A stretch of DNA of 64,000 nucleotides from Gemmatimonadota bacterium (GTDB taxonomy: Bacteria; Latescibacterota; UBA2968; UBA8231), in assembly GCA_009840005.1 (NCBI GenBank), contig VXOR01000068.1, positions 1 through 64,000 on the forward strand. The letters run 5' to 3'. A model generated the notes under the pieces. It made no database searches. It had not been told where the DNA came from and saw only the letters and a program-made list of their open reading frames with translations. This document shows positions 49,548 through 58,981 of this stretch, piece by piece. Positions within the stretch are counted from its first letter, which is position 1; every line of letters starts with the position of its first letter. The translations under genes were made by a program, and so were the position numbers.

Positions 49548-51164
49548 TTACACGCCCGCGGCCCAACCATTGCCCCCAGCGCGCACTTTGCCCTCGCTTT
49601 TGAGCACTTCGGCACCGTGAGCACCGCCGGCCACTGCTTGAACTACCTGCACCCGGTGTCCCATTTCTCTTAGGGTTTGCACAATCGCCGGGTCGATGCC
49701 GCGCTTTAGTTCGAGGGGTTCTTGGGCTTCGGCGTTGAGTCGGGGGGCTGTGGCTGCTCCCAAGGCGGTGGCGTTGAAGTCGATAATGCGTTGGCCGAGT
49801 TGGGCACCGACGCTGATGATGCGGCGACCGCCGGGTAGGCCGATGGCCACGTCGCGCTGGGGTAGGCGCAGGATCATGGGGACCACGTTGTTGAGCGGAC
49901 GCTTGTACGCCGCTACGGAATTGGCCCGACCGGGACGGGGATCCAAACGGCACATGCCGTGGCCTAGGATAATGCCTGTGCCCGGTACCGTGAGACAGGA
50001 GCCAAAGGCCGCGCCTTGGGTTATGGTAATGCCGACGAGATTGCCTCCGGCGTCTGCGGCCGATACGTGCAGGGTTTCGGAGACGGCTGGACCCGAGGCC
50101 TCGTACACTTGCTGATCGACCTGCTCGGGGAATTGCCGCAGGGCTTCGACGCGACCGGCGGCGTAGTCCTTACTCAGCAAGCGCTCCACTGGCACATCGA
50201 CGAAATCGGGGTCGCCGACGTAGCGCAGGCGGTCGCGCCATGCTTGCTTGACGACCTCGGCTAGCTGGTGCCAGTACAGGGCTTGGTTGTCGGGCACTAA
50301 GGGCAGGCATTCCAGCATGTGCAGAATCTGTAGGGCGGAAAGGCAGCCGTTGGGCAAAATCGGCCCGTACACTGGCACGTCGCGGTAGGTGATTTGGTAC
50401 GGCTCGGTCAGGCGCGGCGCAAAAGCAGCCATATCCTCGCGGGTGAGAGCGCCGCCGCTGGCTTGGACGTAATCGCCGATGGTGCGACCCAATTCCCCAT
50501 CGTAAAAGTCGCGCCAACCGGCTTGGGCCAAACGCGCTAACGTGCGCTCCATGTCGGGGCGATGCCAAATGTCGTCGGGGCTGGGCAACTCGCCCTGCGG
50601 CGCGAGGTGGCTGAACGTTGCGGGGAAGCGGCGCAGGATGGCTTCTTGACTGCGGATGGCACCGGCTAGGGCTGAGCCGTAGGGGAAGCCGTCGGCGAGT
50701 AGCCCTTGGGCTGGGGCGACAATCGCGGCCCAAGGCAACTGTCCCCAGCGCTCGTGCAAAAAGCCCATACCGGCCATTTGGCCGGGGACGGCTACGGACT
50801 GGGGGCCGTACACATTGGCATCGTCGCGCACGCTACAGGCGTATTCCTTTTCGTTGGTGCACATGTTGTCGCGGCGGGCTGGCAGAATGTCGTACATGTG
50901 CTCGTGGGCAGCGGCTGGAGCTACGGCATTGGCATCGAGCGACCAGACGCGGCCGGTGGAGCCTTCTAGGACAACCGCGGCCGACATGTAGCCGCCGATG
51001 CCGTTGGATTGGGGGGCCAACATGCAGCAGGCCAGACTAGTGGCTGTGGCCGCATCCATGGCGTTGCCGCCTTGGGCCAATATCTGCGCGCCAATGCGCG
51101 CCGCGGCGGGCTGCTGGGCGGACACAGCGCCGCGGTCGGCTAGTACTTGGTGTCCTTCGATCAT
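49548..51164 (-). CDS. ggt: Gamma-glutamyltransferase (538 aa)
   Basis: ATG at 51164 has GAGGAG six bases upstream. The N-terminal large-subunit motifs GAVSAQQPAAARIGAQIL, GGNAMDAATATSLA and GIGGYMSAAVV are typical. The predicted autoprocessing and catalytic threonine is in SETLHVS (equivalent to TTHxS). GILGHGM-like and LPGGRRIISV (PGGSRI-type oxyanion region) follow. The first catalytic loop reads VVLEG rather than the classic pattern. No signal peptide is visible, unlike the periplasmic E. coli enzyme, so it may be cytosolic. It would hydrolyse or transfer gamma-glutamyl groups. Confidence 0.85.
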   Translation of the reverse strand: MIEGHQVLADRGAVSAQQPAAARIGAQILAQGGNAMDAATATSLACCMLAPQSNGIGGYMSAAVVLEGSTGRVWSLDANAVAPAAAHEHMYDILPARRDNMCTNEKEYACSVRDDANVYGPQSVAVPGQMAGMGFLHERWGQLPWAAIVAPAQGLLADGFPYGSALAGAIRSQEAILRRFPATFSHLAPQGELPSPDDIWHRPDMERTLARLAQAGWRDFYDGELGRTIGDYVQASGGALTREDMAAFAPRLTEPYQITYRDVPVYGPILPNGCLSALQILHMLECLPLVPDNQALYWHQLAEVVKQAWRDRLRYVGDPDFVDVPVERLLSKDYAAGRVEALRQFPEQVDQQVYEASGPAVSETLHVSAADAGGNLVGITITQGAAFGSCLTVPGTGIILGHGMCRLDPRPGRANSVAAYKRPLNNVVPMILRLPQRDVAIGLPGGRRIISVGAQLGQRIIDFNATALGAATAPRLNAEAQEPLELKRGIDPAIVQTLREMGHRVQVVQAVAGGAHGAEVLKSEGKVRAGGNGWAAGV

Positions 51165-51189
51165 GTGGATCTCCTCTGCACCACTACGC

Positions 51190-52218
51190 CTAGCCAAAGC
51201 GCACGCCCGTCGGGATAATTCCCACGTCCTCCCCGCGCCGCATGGCCTCAGCCGCGTCGAGGATGCTCGCCAAGTCGTGCTTGGGTTCAAACCCCAACTT
51301 TTGCTTGATGTTCGTCAAATCCAACTCGAAGTAGTTCCAATCCGGCCGCCGCGCATCGGCGTAGCCCAGACCGAAGCGCTCGGCGAGATAGGGCACGGCC
51401 TCGCTCCAATCGAACAGCGCGGCCCCGCCCAAGTTGAATACTTCGCCCACGGCCTCGTCCCGCTCCAGCGCCAACACCAGCCCTTGGACGATGTCGCGCA
51501 CGTCGGCATACACCTGCCGATAGGGCCGCCCGTCTGGATTGCGCGATAGCAAGAACTGCTCCTCGCCCGTCCACAGCGCCTTGAGCTCCTCGGCTTCCTC
51601 TCGGTCCTTGAACTGCTCGTAAACCGGCCCGAACAAAAACAGGTGCGGCAAGCCGTTTGCGTCGAGGAATTCTCCCGGCTCGATTATCGTGGCAAAGCGC
51701 GTGGTCACCGACGGTAGCCCGAATTGTAAGTGATAGCTCATCACTAGTTCCTCGCCGATCCACTTGGTCAGGAAATAGGGCATAGTCTGGTAGCGGGCGA
51801 CTTGGTCTTCGCGGATTGGCTCTTCAAAGCAGCGGCCGTTGTAGGGATTCTCCCAGTAAATTGCTTCGGTGGAAGCATAGACCAAGCGGTGCAGGTTGGG
51901 CGTCAGATCGCGAATCGACTCCAGCACGTTGATGGTGCCCATGCCGTTGATTTCGAGGTATTCGCGGTTGTCGAAGGGGCCGCCAAAGGCCGCGGCAATG
52001 TGGTACACCGCATCGACTCCCTCGACGGCGCGGCGCACATCGGCGAGATTGCGCAAATCGCCTTCGATGGTCTCGACGCGGTCAAAGTCGTCGAGCTTGC
52101 GGGCGCGGCTTTGGTCGCCGGGATAGACAAACGAGCGGATGTCGTGCCCTTTGTCGAGCAAAGCTCTGGCCAAATTGGCTCCGACGCGGCCGGTGCCGCC
52201 GGTGATTAGGATTTTCAC
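51190..52218 (-). CDS. NAD-dependent epimerase/dehydratase, extended SDR (342 aa)
   Basis: GTG at 52218 with AGAGG upstream opens on KILITGGTGRVGANLA, the NAD-binding GxxGxxG. Catalytic residues are in LVYASTEAIYW (Ser/Thr) and PYFLTKWIGEELV (YxxxK). DLRNLADVRRAVEGVDAVYH is the usual acidic base-binding region. The substrate is probably a nucleotide sugar or free sugar derivative; it cannot be specified. Its end is 26 bases before the ggt start on the same strand. Confidence 0.85.
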   Translation of the reverse strand: MKILITGGTGRVGANLARALLDKGHDIRSFVYPGDQSRARKLDDFDRVETIEGDLRNLADVRRAVEGVDAVYHIAAAFGGPFDNREYLEINGMGTINVLESIRDLTPNLHRLVYASTEAIYWENPYNGRCFEEPIREDQVARYQTMPYFLTKWIGEELVMSYHLQFGLPSVTTRFATIIEPGEFLDANGLPHLFLFGPVYEQFKDREEAEELKALWTGEEQFLLSRNPDGRPYRQVYADVRDIVQGLVLALERDEAVGEVFNLGGAALFDWSEAVPYLAERFGLGYADARRPDWNYFELDLTNIKQKLGFEPKHDLASILDAAEAMRRGEDVGIIPTGVRFG

Positions 52219-52268
52219 GTTGCACCTCTTGCTGTTAAGGGACGCAGGCGGGACGCCGCACCCGGATT

Positions 52269-52332
52269 GTAGGGGCAACCCTCGTGGTTGCCCAAGCCCT
52301 AAAGCAAGGGCGTCCACAAGAGACGCCCCTAC
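52269..52332. repeat. Double-hairpin repeat bordered by GTAGGGGC and GCCCCTAC
   Basis: The outer GTAGGGGC (52269-52276) is complementary to GCCCCTAC (52325-52332). Inside are two perfect hairpins, GGGCAACC/GGTTGCCC and GGGCGTC/GACGCCC. On the minus strand the TAG of GTAGGGGC at 52331 is the stop codon of the ABC ATPase gene. Confidence 0.7.
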
Positions 52333-53813
52333 ATGGGTAGGGCGCTGGCCAAGAGTTTTTCCGGCGTGGCCTCGGCCCGTGCGTACTCGGCGGCGATTCG
52401 CCCCTCGCGCATTACGTACACTCGGTCGCATAGCCCCAGAATTTCGGGCATTTCTGACGAGAGGACCACGATTGCCAGCCCTTGGCGCGCCAGCCCGTCT
52501 AGCAATTGATAAATATCGGCCTTAGCGCCGACGTCGATTCCCCGGGTCGGCTCATCGACGAGTAGCACTCGCAAGTTTTCCTTGAGCAGCCAGCGGGCCA
52601 GCAACGCCTTTTGCTGATTGCCGCCGCTGAGCCGTGCGATGATCTGTTCTTGGTCGGGAGGACGCAGGCGCAGGCGCGCGACGAGTGCGCCGACCTGCTG
52701 CCGTTCCATACCTACTTGCACGTGGCCGGCGCGGCAGAATTGCTCTAAGGCCGCGACGCTCGCGTTGGCGCGCACGCTCTGCTGCGCGAACAGGCCGTCG
52801 GCCCGGCGGTCTTCCGGCACTAGTCCCAACCCGAGAGTACGCGCCTGCGGGGGGGCGTTTGCTGGTACGGCGACTCCGCTGATAGTGACAGTTCCAGAGC
52901 GGCGGCGATCTGCGCCCATTACGGCTCGCGCTAGTTCCGTTCGTCCCGCGCCCATCAGACCGGAAAACCCGACGATTTCCCCAGCGCACACCCGGAAGGA
53001 AATATCCTGCACCCGATCGGTGGTCAACCCCTCCACCGCCAGCGCACACGGCCCCGGTGTACGGTCGGCCGCGGGAAAACCCTGGCCCAACTCCCGCCCG
53101 ACCATCAGGGCGATGAGCTGCGCTTCGTCGAGGTCGGCGGCCTGTTCGCAGGCGACGCGCTCTCCATCGCGCAAGACCGTCACCCGGTCGGCCAGGGTCA
53201 TGACCTCGGCGAGCTTGTGAGACACATAGACCACGCCGACGCCTCGCGCTTTGAGCCGGGCGATGAGCGCAAAGAGCTTGTCGATTTCGCGCGTGCTCAG
53301 GGCCGAGGTCGGCTCGTCCATGATGATTATCTGGGCGTCGCACGCCAGCGCCCGCGCGATCTCGACCAGTTGCTGCGCGGCCACGCCGAGGTGACCGACC
53401 TTGGTCTGCGGATCGACTGTCAGCCCGACCTCGGCCAATAGCGTTGCTGAAGCAGCGTAGAGCGCATTCCACTGGACGCGCCCACCGCGCCCGTGCGGCA
53501 GGCGACCGAAGAACAGATTCTCAGCCACCGATAGCGAAGGGACTAGTTCTAATTCTTGGTAAACGACCGCCAATCCGTGATCTAGGGCTTGGCGCGGATG
53601 GCGGATATCTACGGGATGGCCTGCGATCTGGTAGCGGCCCCGGTCGCGGTGGTACACGCCGGCTGCGATTTTGATCAAGGTGCTCTTGCCCGCGCCGTTT
53701 TCGCCGACCAGTGCGTGGACTTCTCCCGGCAGCACTGCAAAGTCAACGCCCTTGAGCGCATAGACGCCGGGGAAGCGCTTGTGAATGTCTTCTAGGGACA
53801 GTAGGGGCGTCAT
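52329..53813 (-). CDS. Sugar ABC transporter ATP-binding protein, RbsA/MglA-like (494 aa)
   Basis: Two fused nucleotide-binding domains are present. The first has GENGAGKSTLIKI (Walker A), LGVAAQQLVEIARAL (signature region) and IIIMDEPTSAL (Walker B). The second has the degenerate GFSGLMGAGRTELARAV typical of the family, LSGGNQQKALLARWL and VLLVDEPTRGIDVG. ATG at 53813 overlaps the permease stop (ATGA). It energises import of a monosaccharide by the adjacent permease and binding protein. Confidence 0.95.
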   Translation of the reverse strand: MTPLLSLEDIHKRFPGVYALKGVDFAVLPGEVHALVGENGAGKSTLIKIAAGVYHRDRGRYQIAGHPVDIRHPRQALDHGLAVVYQELELVPSLSVAENLFFGRLPHGRGGRVQWNALYAASATLLAEVGLTVDPQTKVGHLGVAAQQLVEIARALACDAQIIIMDEPTSALSTREIDKLFALIARLKARGVGVVYVSHKLAEVMTLADRVTVLRDGERVACEQAADLDEAQLIALMVGRELGQGFPAADRTPGPCALAVEGLTTDRVQDISFRVCAGEIVGFSGLMGAGRTELARAVMGADRRRSGTVTISGVAVPANAPPQARTLGLGLVPEDRRADGLFAQQSVRANASVAALEQFCRAGHVQVGMERQQVGALVARLRLRPPDQEQIIARLSGGNQQKALLARWLLKENLRVLLVDEPTRGIDVGAKADIYQLLDGLARQGLAIVVLSSEMPEILGLCDRVYVMREGRIAAEYARAEATPEKLLASALPM

Positions 53814-54781
53814 GTCGGAGGGGCGAGCAGCCGCCGCAAGAGGCTTTGCTTGCGGCGGGTGTCTAGATACACGGCGAGGATAATTACTGCGCCGCGCGCA
53901 ATGTCGTGGTAGAAGGACGACACGTTCAACAGCACTAGGCCGTTGGAGAGCACCGTCAGAATTAGGATGCCGATGAAAGCACCGCCGAGCGTACCCACGC
54001 CGCCCGTCAGGCTGATGCCGCCCAAAATCACCGCGGCGATCACCTGCAACTCAAACCCGAGGCCGGCATTCGGCTGCCCGGAGTTGAGGCGCGAGGCCAA
54101 GATGAAGGCGCTCAGCGCCGCCAGTACGCCGCCGAGCACAAAGACCAAGACGCGCGTGCGATCGACGGCCAAGCCCGCGAGCCGCGCCGCTTGGATGTTG
54201 CCGCCGATGGCGTAGATATAGCGGCCGAGGATGGTGTGGTGGAGGACATAGTAAAACAGCCCCAAGAGGACAAAGGTCACCAGCACTGGGATCGGGAGCG
54301 GCCCCAAGTGTCCGGTGCCCACTTCGACGAAACCTTCTACTTTGCCTTGGATGGATACCGCTTGGGTACTGACCATGGCTGCGCCGCGCAAAATCGCCAT
54401 CATGCCCAAGGTCGCGATCAGGGAGTTGATGCCGGCCTTGGTAACCAACAGTCCGTTGCACAGGCCGATGAGCGCTCCGGCGGCGAGTGCGGCGACCAAT
54501 GCCAGTGTTACGCTCTCAAACTGGTTGAGCACGGCTACAGCGATGATCCCGGCCACCGCTTGGGTCGAGCCGACGCTCAGGTCGATCTCGCCGAGCAGGA
54601 TAATCATCACCATGCCGATGCCGGCGATGGCCACCAGGGAGGCGTCGCGCAGCACGTTCTTGATATTGACGGCCGTAAAGAAGACCGGCGTCAGCAGGGA
54701 AATTCCCACGCAGAGCAGGACCAGCGCGAGCAACAGCCCAGCCTGCTCGCTGTGAAGCATCCGCGATAGCAAGCGGCTCAT
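53810..54781 (-). CDS. Sugar ABC transporter permease, RbsC-like (323 aa)
   Basis: Eight to ten membrane segments, with the BPD_transp_2 pattern (GIGMVMIILLGEIDLSVGS, AALAAGALIGLCNGLLV, INSLIATLGMMAILRG, VIAAVILGGISLTGGVGTL). It forms the membrane channel, probably as a homodimer. Both ends overlap neighbours by ATGA, so the three genes form one translationally coupled operon. Confidence 0.95.
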   Translation of the reverse strand: MSRLLSRMLHSEQAGLLLALVLLCVGISLLTPVFFTAVNIKNVLRDASLVAIAGIGMVMIILLGEIDLSVGSTQAVAGIIAVAVLNQFESVTLALVAALAAGALIGLCNGLLVTKAGINSLIATLGMMAILRGAAMVSTQAVSIQGKVEGFVEVGTGHLGPLPIPVLVTFVLLGLFYYVLHHTILGRYIYAIGGNIQAARLAGLAVDRTRVLVFVLGGVLAALSAFILASRLNSGQPNAGLGFELQVIAAVILGGISLTGGVGTLGGAFIGILILTVLSNGLVLLNVSSFYHDIARGAVIILAVYLDTRRKQSLLRRLLAPPT

Positions 54782-55758
54782 TGGGACATCAAGGCCCGCA
54801 CCGCATCCACCTTGAGCGCGAAGGGCGGCTCGGTGCTCGTGTCGTAGAAGCGGCTGAGATTGTCGCGGGTGACGACGATGGTTGGGGTTTCGTAGTGGGG
54901 AGGTAGCTGCTCGCCACGCGATAATTGCACGGCCGCATCGATGAGTGCGCTTCCGACGAAATTTGGGAACATCGCCAGCGCCGCTGCGTAGGGCGTGTCG
55001 CCGGTGAGGGCCGTCTGTCCCACAGTGCCCTCGAAGCCGAAGCCGATTGCCGTCAGCGCTGCTTCGTCTAATCCGGCCGCCTTGTAGGCCGCCATGCCGC
55101 CGGTAGTAGAATCGTCGTTTATGCCGTAGATCGCGTTGATCTGCGGGTTGGCCGTCAGCGCGTCTTGCGCTACTTTGAACGCCTTTTCCTTGAGACCCTG
55201 CCCATCGACTTCTTGGACGATCTCATGGGTCAGACCCGAAGCGGCGAGCGCGTCTTTGAAGCCATCGACCCGCTGCCGACAATCTTCGAAGTTGGGGAAG
55301 CCGACGATGAGGATTTTGGGATCGAGGCCCTTCTCCGCTGCGTAGCTGGCAAACCACTCACCGGCCTTGACCCCACCGGCGTAGTTGTCGATTCCCACGT
55401 AGCTGACGGCCTCGGACACGGGGTTGGACTCGGTAATCACGTGTACTCCCGCCGCTTTGGCCTGCCGCACTATCGGCCCCATTGCCTTGGCATCCACTGG
55501 TGACAAGATCAGCACCTCGACCCCTTGGACGAGCAGGTTTTCGGCTTTGGAGATTTGCGCGGCCACGTCGAGGTTGGCATCAGCGACGATCAGCTCGACA
55601 TCCAACTCGGCCGCTCGCGCTGTCGCCGATTTGCTAATGTTTTGATACCATTCGTGCGACATGAAGTTGATGACGTAGCCGATCTTGAGTTTATCGGGCG
55701 CGTCGTCCGGCTGTCCGCAGGCGATCAGCAGCAGGCTCAGCAGCCATGTTTTTTTCAT
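54778..55758 (-). CDS. Sugar ABC transporter solute-binding lipoprotein, RbsB-like (326 aa)
   Basis: The leader ends in a lipobox (LLLIACG), anchoring the receptor. The two-lobed type I fold shows IGYVINFMSHEWYQNISKSA, GVEVLILSPVDAKAMGPIV, VHVITESNPV, YVGIDNYAGG, INAIYGINDDSTTGG and ALTAIGFG. It is the first gene of the operon (binding protein, permease, ATPase) with AAGGAA upstream. The pyranose it recognises is not deducible. Confidence 0.9.
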   Translation of the reverse strand: MKKTWLLSLLLIACGQPDDAPDKLKIGYVINFMSHEWYQNISKSATARAAELDVELIVADANLDVAAQISKAENLLVQGVEVLILSPVDAKAMGPIVRQAKAAGVHVITESNPVSEAVSYVGIDNYAGGVKAGEWFASYAAEKGLDPKILIVGFPNFEDCRQRVDGFKDALAASGLTHEIVQEVDGQGLKEKAFKVAQDALTANPQINAIYGINDDSTTGGMAAYKAAGLDEAALTAIGFGFEGTVGQTALTGDTPYAAALAMFPNFVGSALIDAAVQLSRGEQLPPHYETPTIVVTRDNLSRFYDTSTEPPFALKVDAVRALMSQ

Positions 55759-55853
55759 AGGTCTCGTTCCTTTGCATTGATACGTTGGAAATTACAGAGG
55801 CCGGTCAGGTGTCGGGTATTTAGAGGAGAAACATTAACAGACCCGAAGCTTGG

Positions 55854-57428
55854 TCACATTCCCCAAATATCGATCTCGACCCCGCTGTCTGCTGTCCGGC
55901 GGTCGTGAAACACTTTGTCCGCCCAACGCCGCCCTTCGCGCCGGTCGAAAATCACCAGATGACCCGCCTCGGCCGCACACCGATCGATGTACTCCGCGGT
56001 CTGTTCCAACCCTTCGGCGATGGTCTGCTCCAAGCTCTTGTGCAGCACTTTGCACTCGACGACGAACCGCTGCGTCTGCTTCCCTTGCGGCCACACGATC
56101 AACAAATCTGTCCGACCCCGACCGAGACCGTATTCGCGCTCGATACGGCTTCCACTGTTGACGATGCGCTGCAAAAATGCCTGCAACAGCAACTGCGGCC
56201 CGGCTTCTTTGTACTCGAATCGTTCGACCCAGTGCTCCGAATGCTCGCGGAAGAACGCTTGGAACGCCGATAGCAGCTTGACCATATCCAAGCCGCCGGC
56301 CGCATCCACATACCACGCCGTTTCCTGCTCAAACTCCTCTTGGATCACCCACGTCAGTTCGCGCGGCACTACCTCAGCGTAGATCGGATTGGCCATGCGC
56401 GGCGGACGATCTTGCGCCACCAACCCCAGATCGCGCACATACTCCAAGTCGCGGTCGGCAAAGCGGCGCACCTCGCCACCGCTCAACAGCGGCTCGACTA
56501 CCCGCCGCACCTGCGCCTCCTTGAGCTTGTCGGCCAACTGATCCAGATGCGTCTCGCGCCGTAGGATGAGTTGCTCTTGCGCGGCGAGGATGGCCTCGGT
56601 AGCTACCGGACGGTGCCACGTCTCGGCGAACTCACCGGCAAAACAGGCTTCGTCGGCCAGCGCGTTGACCAGCCACGGCTGCCCTTGGGTCTGCGTCCAA
56701 ATCGCCTCCAGTGACTCGGCGGTGAACGCTTGGCCGGTCTCCTCGGTATGCTGACTTAGCAGCGCGAGCACCTCCTCCGGTGAAAAATCGCCCAGACGCA
56801 GAGACCGCGCCTTGATGTTGAACGCACTGCCGCCGGTGATGATGGCACTCTCCGCGGTCGATTGGATGCGATAGTCGCGCACGTCGCGTACCCCGCACAG
56901 CACCACGCTTTGCGGAAACTCCCCAGGACGGCGGTCGTACCCAGCGCGCAATTGCCGCAGCACCGACAGCAGGGAATCGCCCATCAAGGAATCGATCTCG
57001 TCAATCAGCAGGACCAGCGGTTTTGTAGCCGCTTCCGACCAGCGCGTCAGGCCCTCGCGCAGGGCTGCGTGCGGGCCGTACTTCGCCAAAATGTCGGGCC
57101 AAACCGGATCGAGAAACTCGTCGCCTATGGAACGCGCCCGGGACGCCAACTCACCCAAAATGGTGCGTATCACCTGTTCCACATCTTCGCGCCCGGCTTG
57201 CCCGCCTTCCACGTTGACGTACACGCAGCGATAGGTCACTTCGGCGTTGAGCAGGTCGCGCAAGGCCAGCAGCGCCGAGGTTTTGCCCGTCTGCCGCGGC
57301 GCGTGCAGCACGAAGTAGCGTTTGTCGCGGATGAGCCGGCGCACCGCGGTGAGGTTCAGCCGCTCCAAGGGCGGGATGCAGTAGTGATCCTCGGCCACCA
57401 CTGGACCGCTCGTGTTGAAAAAACGCAT
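55854..57428 (-). CDS. AAA-like ATPase fused to a PD-(D/E)XK nuclease-like domain (524 aa)
   Basis: Residues ~20-330 form the ATPase: Walker A APRQTGKT (43-50), Walker B PLVLLIDEIDSL (near 136-147), then a winged-helix-like stretch. Residues ~370-524 carry a nuclease-like core: GRGRTDLLIVWPQG then QRFVVECKVL, the D...ExK pattern of PD-(D/E)XK enzymes. Such proteins are often annotated as ATP-binding protein or AAA-like domain protein; function unknown, with defence or mobile-element links suspected. The start lies six bases after the permease stop, so the gene may be co-transcribed with that transporter. Confidence 0.75.
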   Translation of the reverse strand: MRFFNTSGPVVAEDHYCIPPLERLNLTAVRRLIRDKRYFVLHAPRQTGKTSALLALRDLLNAEVTYRCVYVNVEGGQAGREDVEQVIRTILGELASRARSIGDEFLDPVWPDILAKYGPHAALREGLTRWSEAATKPLVLLIDEIDSLMGDSLLSVLRQLRAGYDRRPGEFPQSVVLCGVRDVRDYRIQSTAESAIITGGSAFNIKARSLRLGDFSPEEVLALLSQHTEETGQAFTAESLEAIWTQTQGQPWLVNALADEACFAGEFAETWHRPVATEAILAAQEQLILRRETHLDQLADKLKEAQVRRVVEPLLSGGEVRRFADRDLEYVRDLGLVAQDRPPRMANPIYAEVVPRELTWVIQEEFEQETAWYVDAAGGLDMVKLLSAFQAFFREHSEHWVERFEYKEAGPQLLLQAFLQRIVNSGSRIEREYGLGRGRTDLLIVWPQGKQTQRFVVECKVLHKSLEQTIAEGLEQTAEYIDRCAAEAGHLVIFDRREGRRWADKVFHDRRTADSGVEIDIWGM

Positions 57429-57434
57429 GGTGAG

Positions 57435-58274
57435 TTATCCCTTTACGGCACCAGCCGTCAATCCTTGGACAAAATACCGCTGCAATCCGACAAAGAGCGC
57501 GATTGGCGGCAGGCTAAAAATCAGTGATGCGGCGAATAGCTGGTCGTATTTATTGACGTATTGTCCTAAAAACGCGGCGCGCAGCCCTACCGGAATGGTC
57601 AGGGCCTGCGATTTGGTAAACACAAAAGCGAACAAAAATTCATTCCACGAAAGCAAAAAGGCAAAAGTCCCCACTGCCACGATCGCCGGTGCGGCCAGCG
57701 GCAGGACGATTCGGTAGAGTAACTGGAGGCGGTTGCAGCCGTCGATGAGCGCGGCTTGCTCTAGATCGGTGGGGATGGCGCGGAAATAGCCGTTGAGCAG
57801 CCAGGTGCAAAACGGGATGGCAAAGCCCGTGTAGATCAGCACCATGCCCACGTGCGTGTCGAGTAAGCCGAACGAGCGAATCACCTGAAAGAGCGGGATG
57901 AGGATCGAAGAGCCGGGCAGCATTTGCGACATCACTACTACCATCAGCAACAAGGTATTGCCGCGAAAGCGGAAGCGGGCAAAGGCATAGGCCGCGCAGA
58001 CGCTAAACGCGAGGGCGATCAGGGCGGTAGAAAGGGAAATCACCATGCTGTTGGCAAAGTACTTCACAAACGGCCCGGTGTCCCACATCTCAATGTACGC
58101 GTGGAAGGTGAGGGAGCGGGGGAAGACCAGCGGTGGGGTGCGGGTCATCTCGGACAGGGGGCGCATGGACGTGGTCACCACCCATATCAGCGGCATCACC
58201 AGCGCGAGCACAAAGACCGAGCCTAAGCCGTAGGCGAGATAGGCGCGGACCTTTTCTTGGGTTTTAATTCGCAT
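57435..58274 (-). CDS. Carbohydrate ABC transporter permease, MalG-like (279 aa)
   Basis: Six membrane segments and the EAA-type loop LEQAALIDGCNRLQLLYRIV identify a CUT1-family permease. The N-terminal MRPLSEMTRTPPLVFP and the C-terminal GLQRYFVQGLTAGAVKG ending are typical of MalG/UgpE members. Its partner MalF-like permease lies at 61137-62036, separated from it by an ankyrin/Rpn island. No ATPase of this transporter is in the window. No strong RBS is seen at 58274. Confidence 0.9.
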   Translation of the reverse strand: MRIKTQEKVRAYLAYGLGSVFVLALVMPLIWVVTTSMRPLSEMTRTPPLVFPRSLTFHAYIEMWDTGPFVKYFANSMVISLSTALIALAFSVCAAYAFARFRFRGNTLLLMVVVMSQMLPGSSILIPLFQVIRSFGLLDTHVGMVLIYTGFAIPFCTWLLNGYFRAIPTDLEQAALIDGCNRLQLLYRIVLPLAAPAIVAVGTFAFLLSWNEFLFAFVFTKSQALTIPVGLRAAFLGQYVNKYDQLFAASLIFSLPPIALFVGLQRYFVQGLTAGAVKG

Positions 58275-58296
58275 CGCTTAGCGAGCCTTTGCTAGT

Positions 58297-58320
58297 AAGG
58301 GCGTTGAGAGGGTGTTGGTC
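58297..58320. repeat. 24-base direct repeat, copy 1, bracketing the ankyrin genes
   Basis: The copy starts AAGGGCGTTGAGAGG and ends TTGGTC. It matches 59920-59943 at 22 of 24 positions in the same orientation. It lies between the MalG-like permease start and the end of the first ankyrin gene. Confidence 0.6.
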
Positions 58321-58339
58321 TTCGCGCATATATCTCCGA

Positions 58340-58846
58340 TTATCTCCGGCCGCCATAACGACTCAACAAAGCAACCGTCTCGTGAGCATTGTTCATCTCC
58401 GCAATGCACAGCGGCGTCCGGCAATATTTGTCCTTGGGGTTGACGTCGGCACCGTGCTTGAGTAAGACCTCAGCGGTCGCAACAGCATTGGTCAACGCTG
58501 CATAGTGCAGCGGCATTCGTCTATATTTGTCCTTGGCGTCGACATTGGCTCTGTACTTGAGCAATATCTTTGCCGTTTCAACAGCATTCCTCCGCGCCGC
58601 CCAGTGCAGCGGTGTCTTGTCATCCCTGTTCTGAGAATTGACATCAGCTTTGTGCTTGAGTAAGACCTCGGCTGTCGCAATAGCATCTGCCCACGCTGCA
58701 TAGTGCAGCGGCCTCCAGCTTTCGTGATCCATCACCTCGACATTGGCCCCTTGGTTAAGCAATACTTTTACCGTCTCAACATCATTGTCCCGCGCCGCCC
58801 AGTGCAGTGGCGTCCGGCCAATTTGGATGGATTGTCCTCCGCTCAT
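58340..58846 (-). CDS. Ankyrin-repeat protein (168 aa)
   Basis: Five 33-residue ankyrin repeats make up the whole protein (RTPLHWAARDNDVETVKVLL, RPLHYAAWADAIATAEVLLK, TPLHWAARRNAVETAKILLK and similar). No signal peptide is visible, so it is probably cytoplasmic. AGGAG lies seven bases before the ATG. It would act as a protein-binding scaffold. It sits downstream of a larger ankyrin lipoprotein on the same strand. Confidence 0.9.
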   Translation of the reverse strand: MSGGQSIQIGRTPLHWAARDNDVETVKVLLNQGANVEVMDHESWRPLHYAAWADAIATAEVLLKHKADVNSQNRDDKTPLHWAARRNAVETAKILLKYRANVDAKDKYRRMPLHYAALTNAVATAEVLLKHGADVNPKDKYCRTPLCIAEMNNAHETVALLSRYGGRR

Positions 58847-58981
58847 CTTGTTTCTCCTATTGGGTCGTTGTGTCTAGTTAGATTGACGGCTTGGTTGGGG
58901 ACCACTTTGACCGTTTTTCCGCTTGAAATATGCTCATAGCAGGTTCTGGTTAAGTGAAAAAATCAGCTCATTAACTATTCG

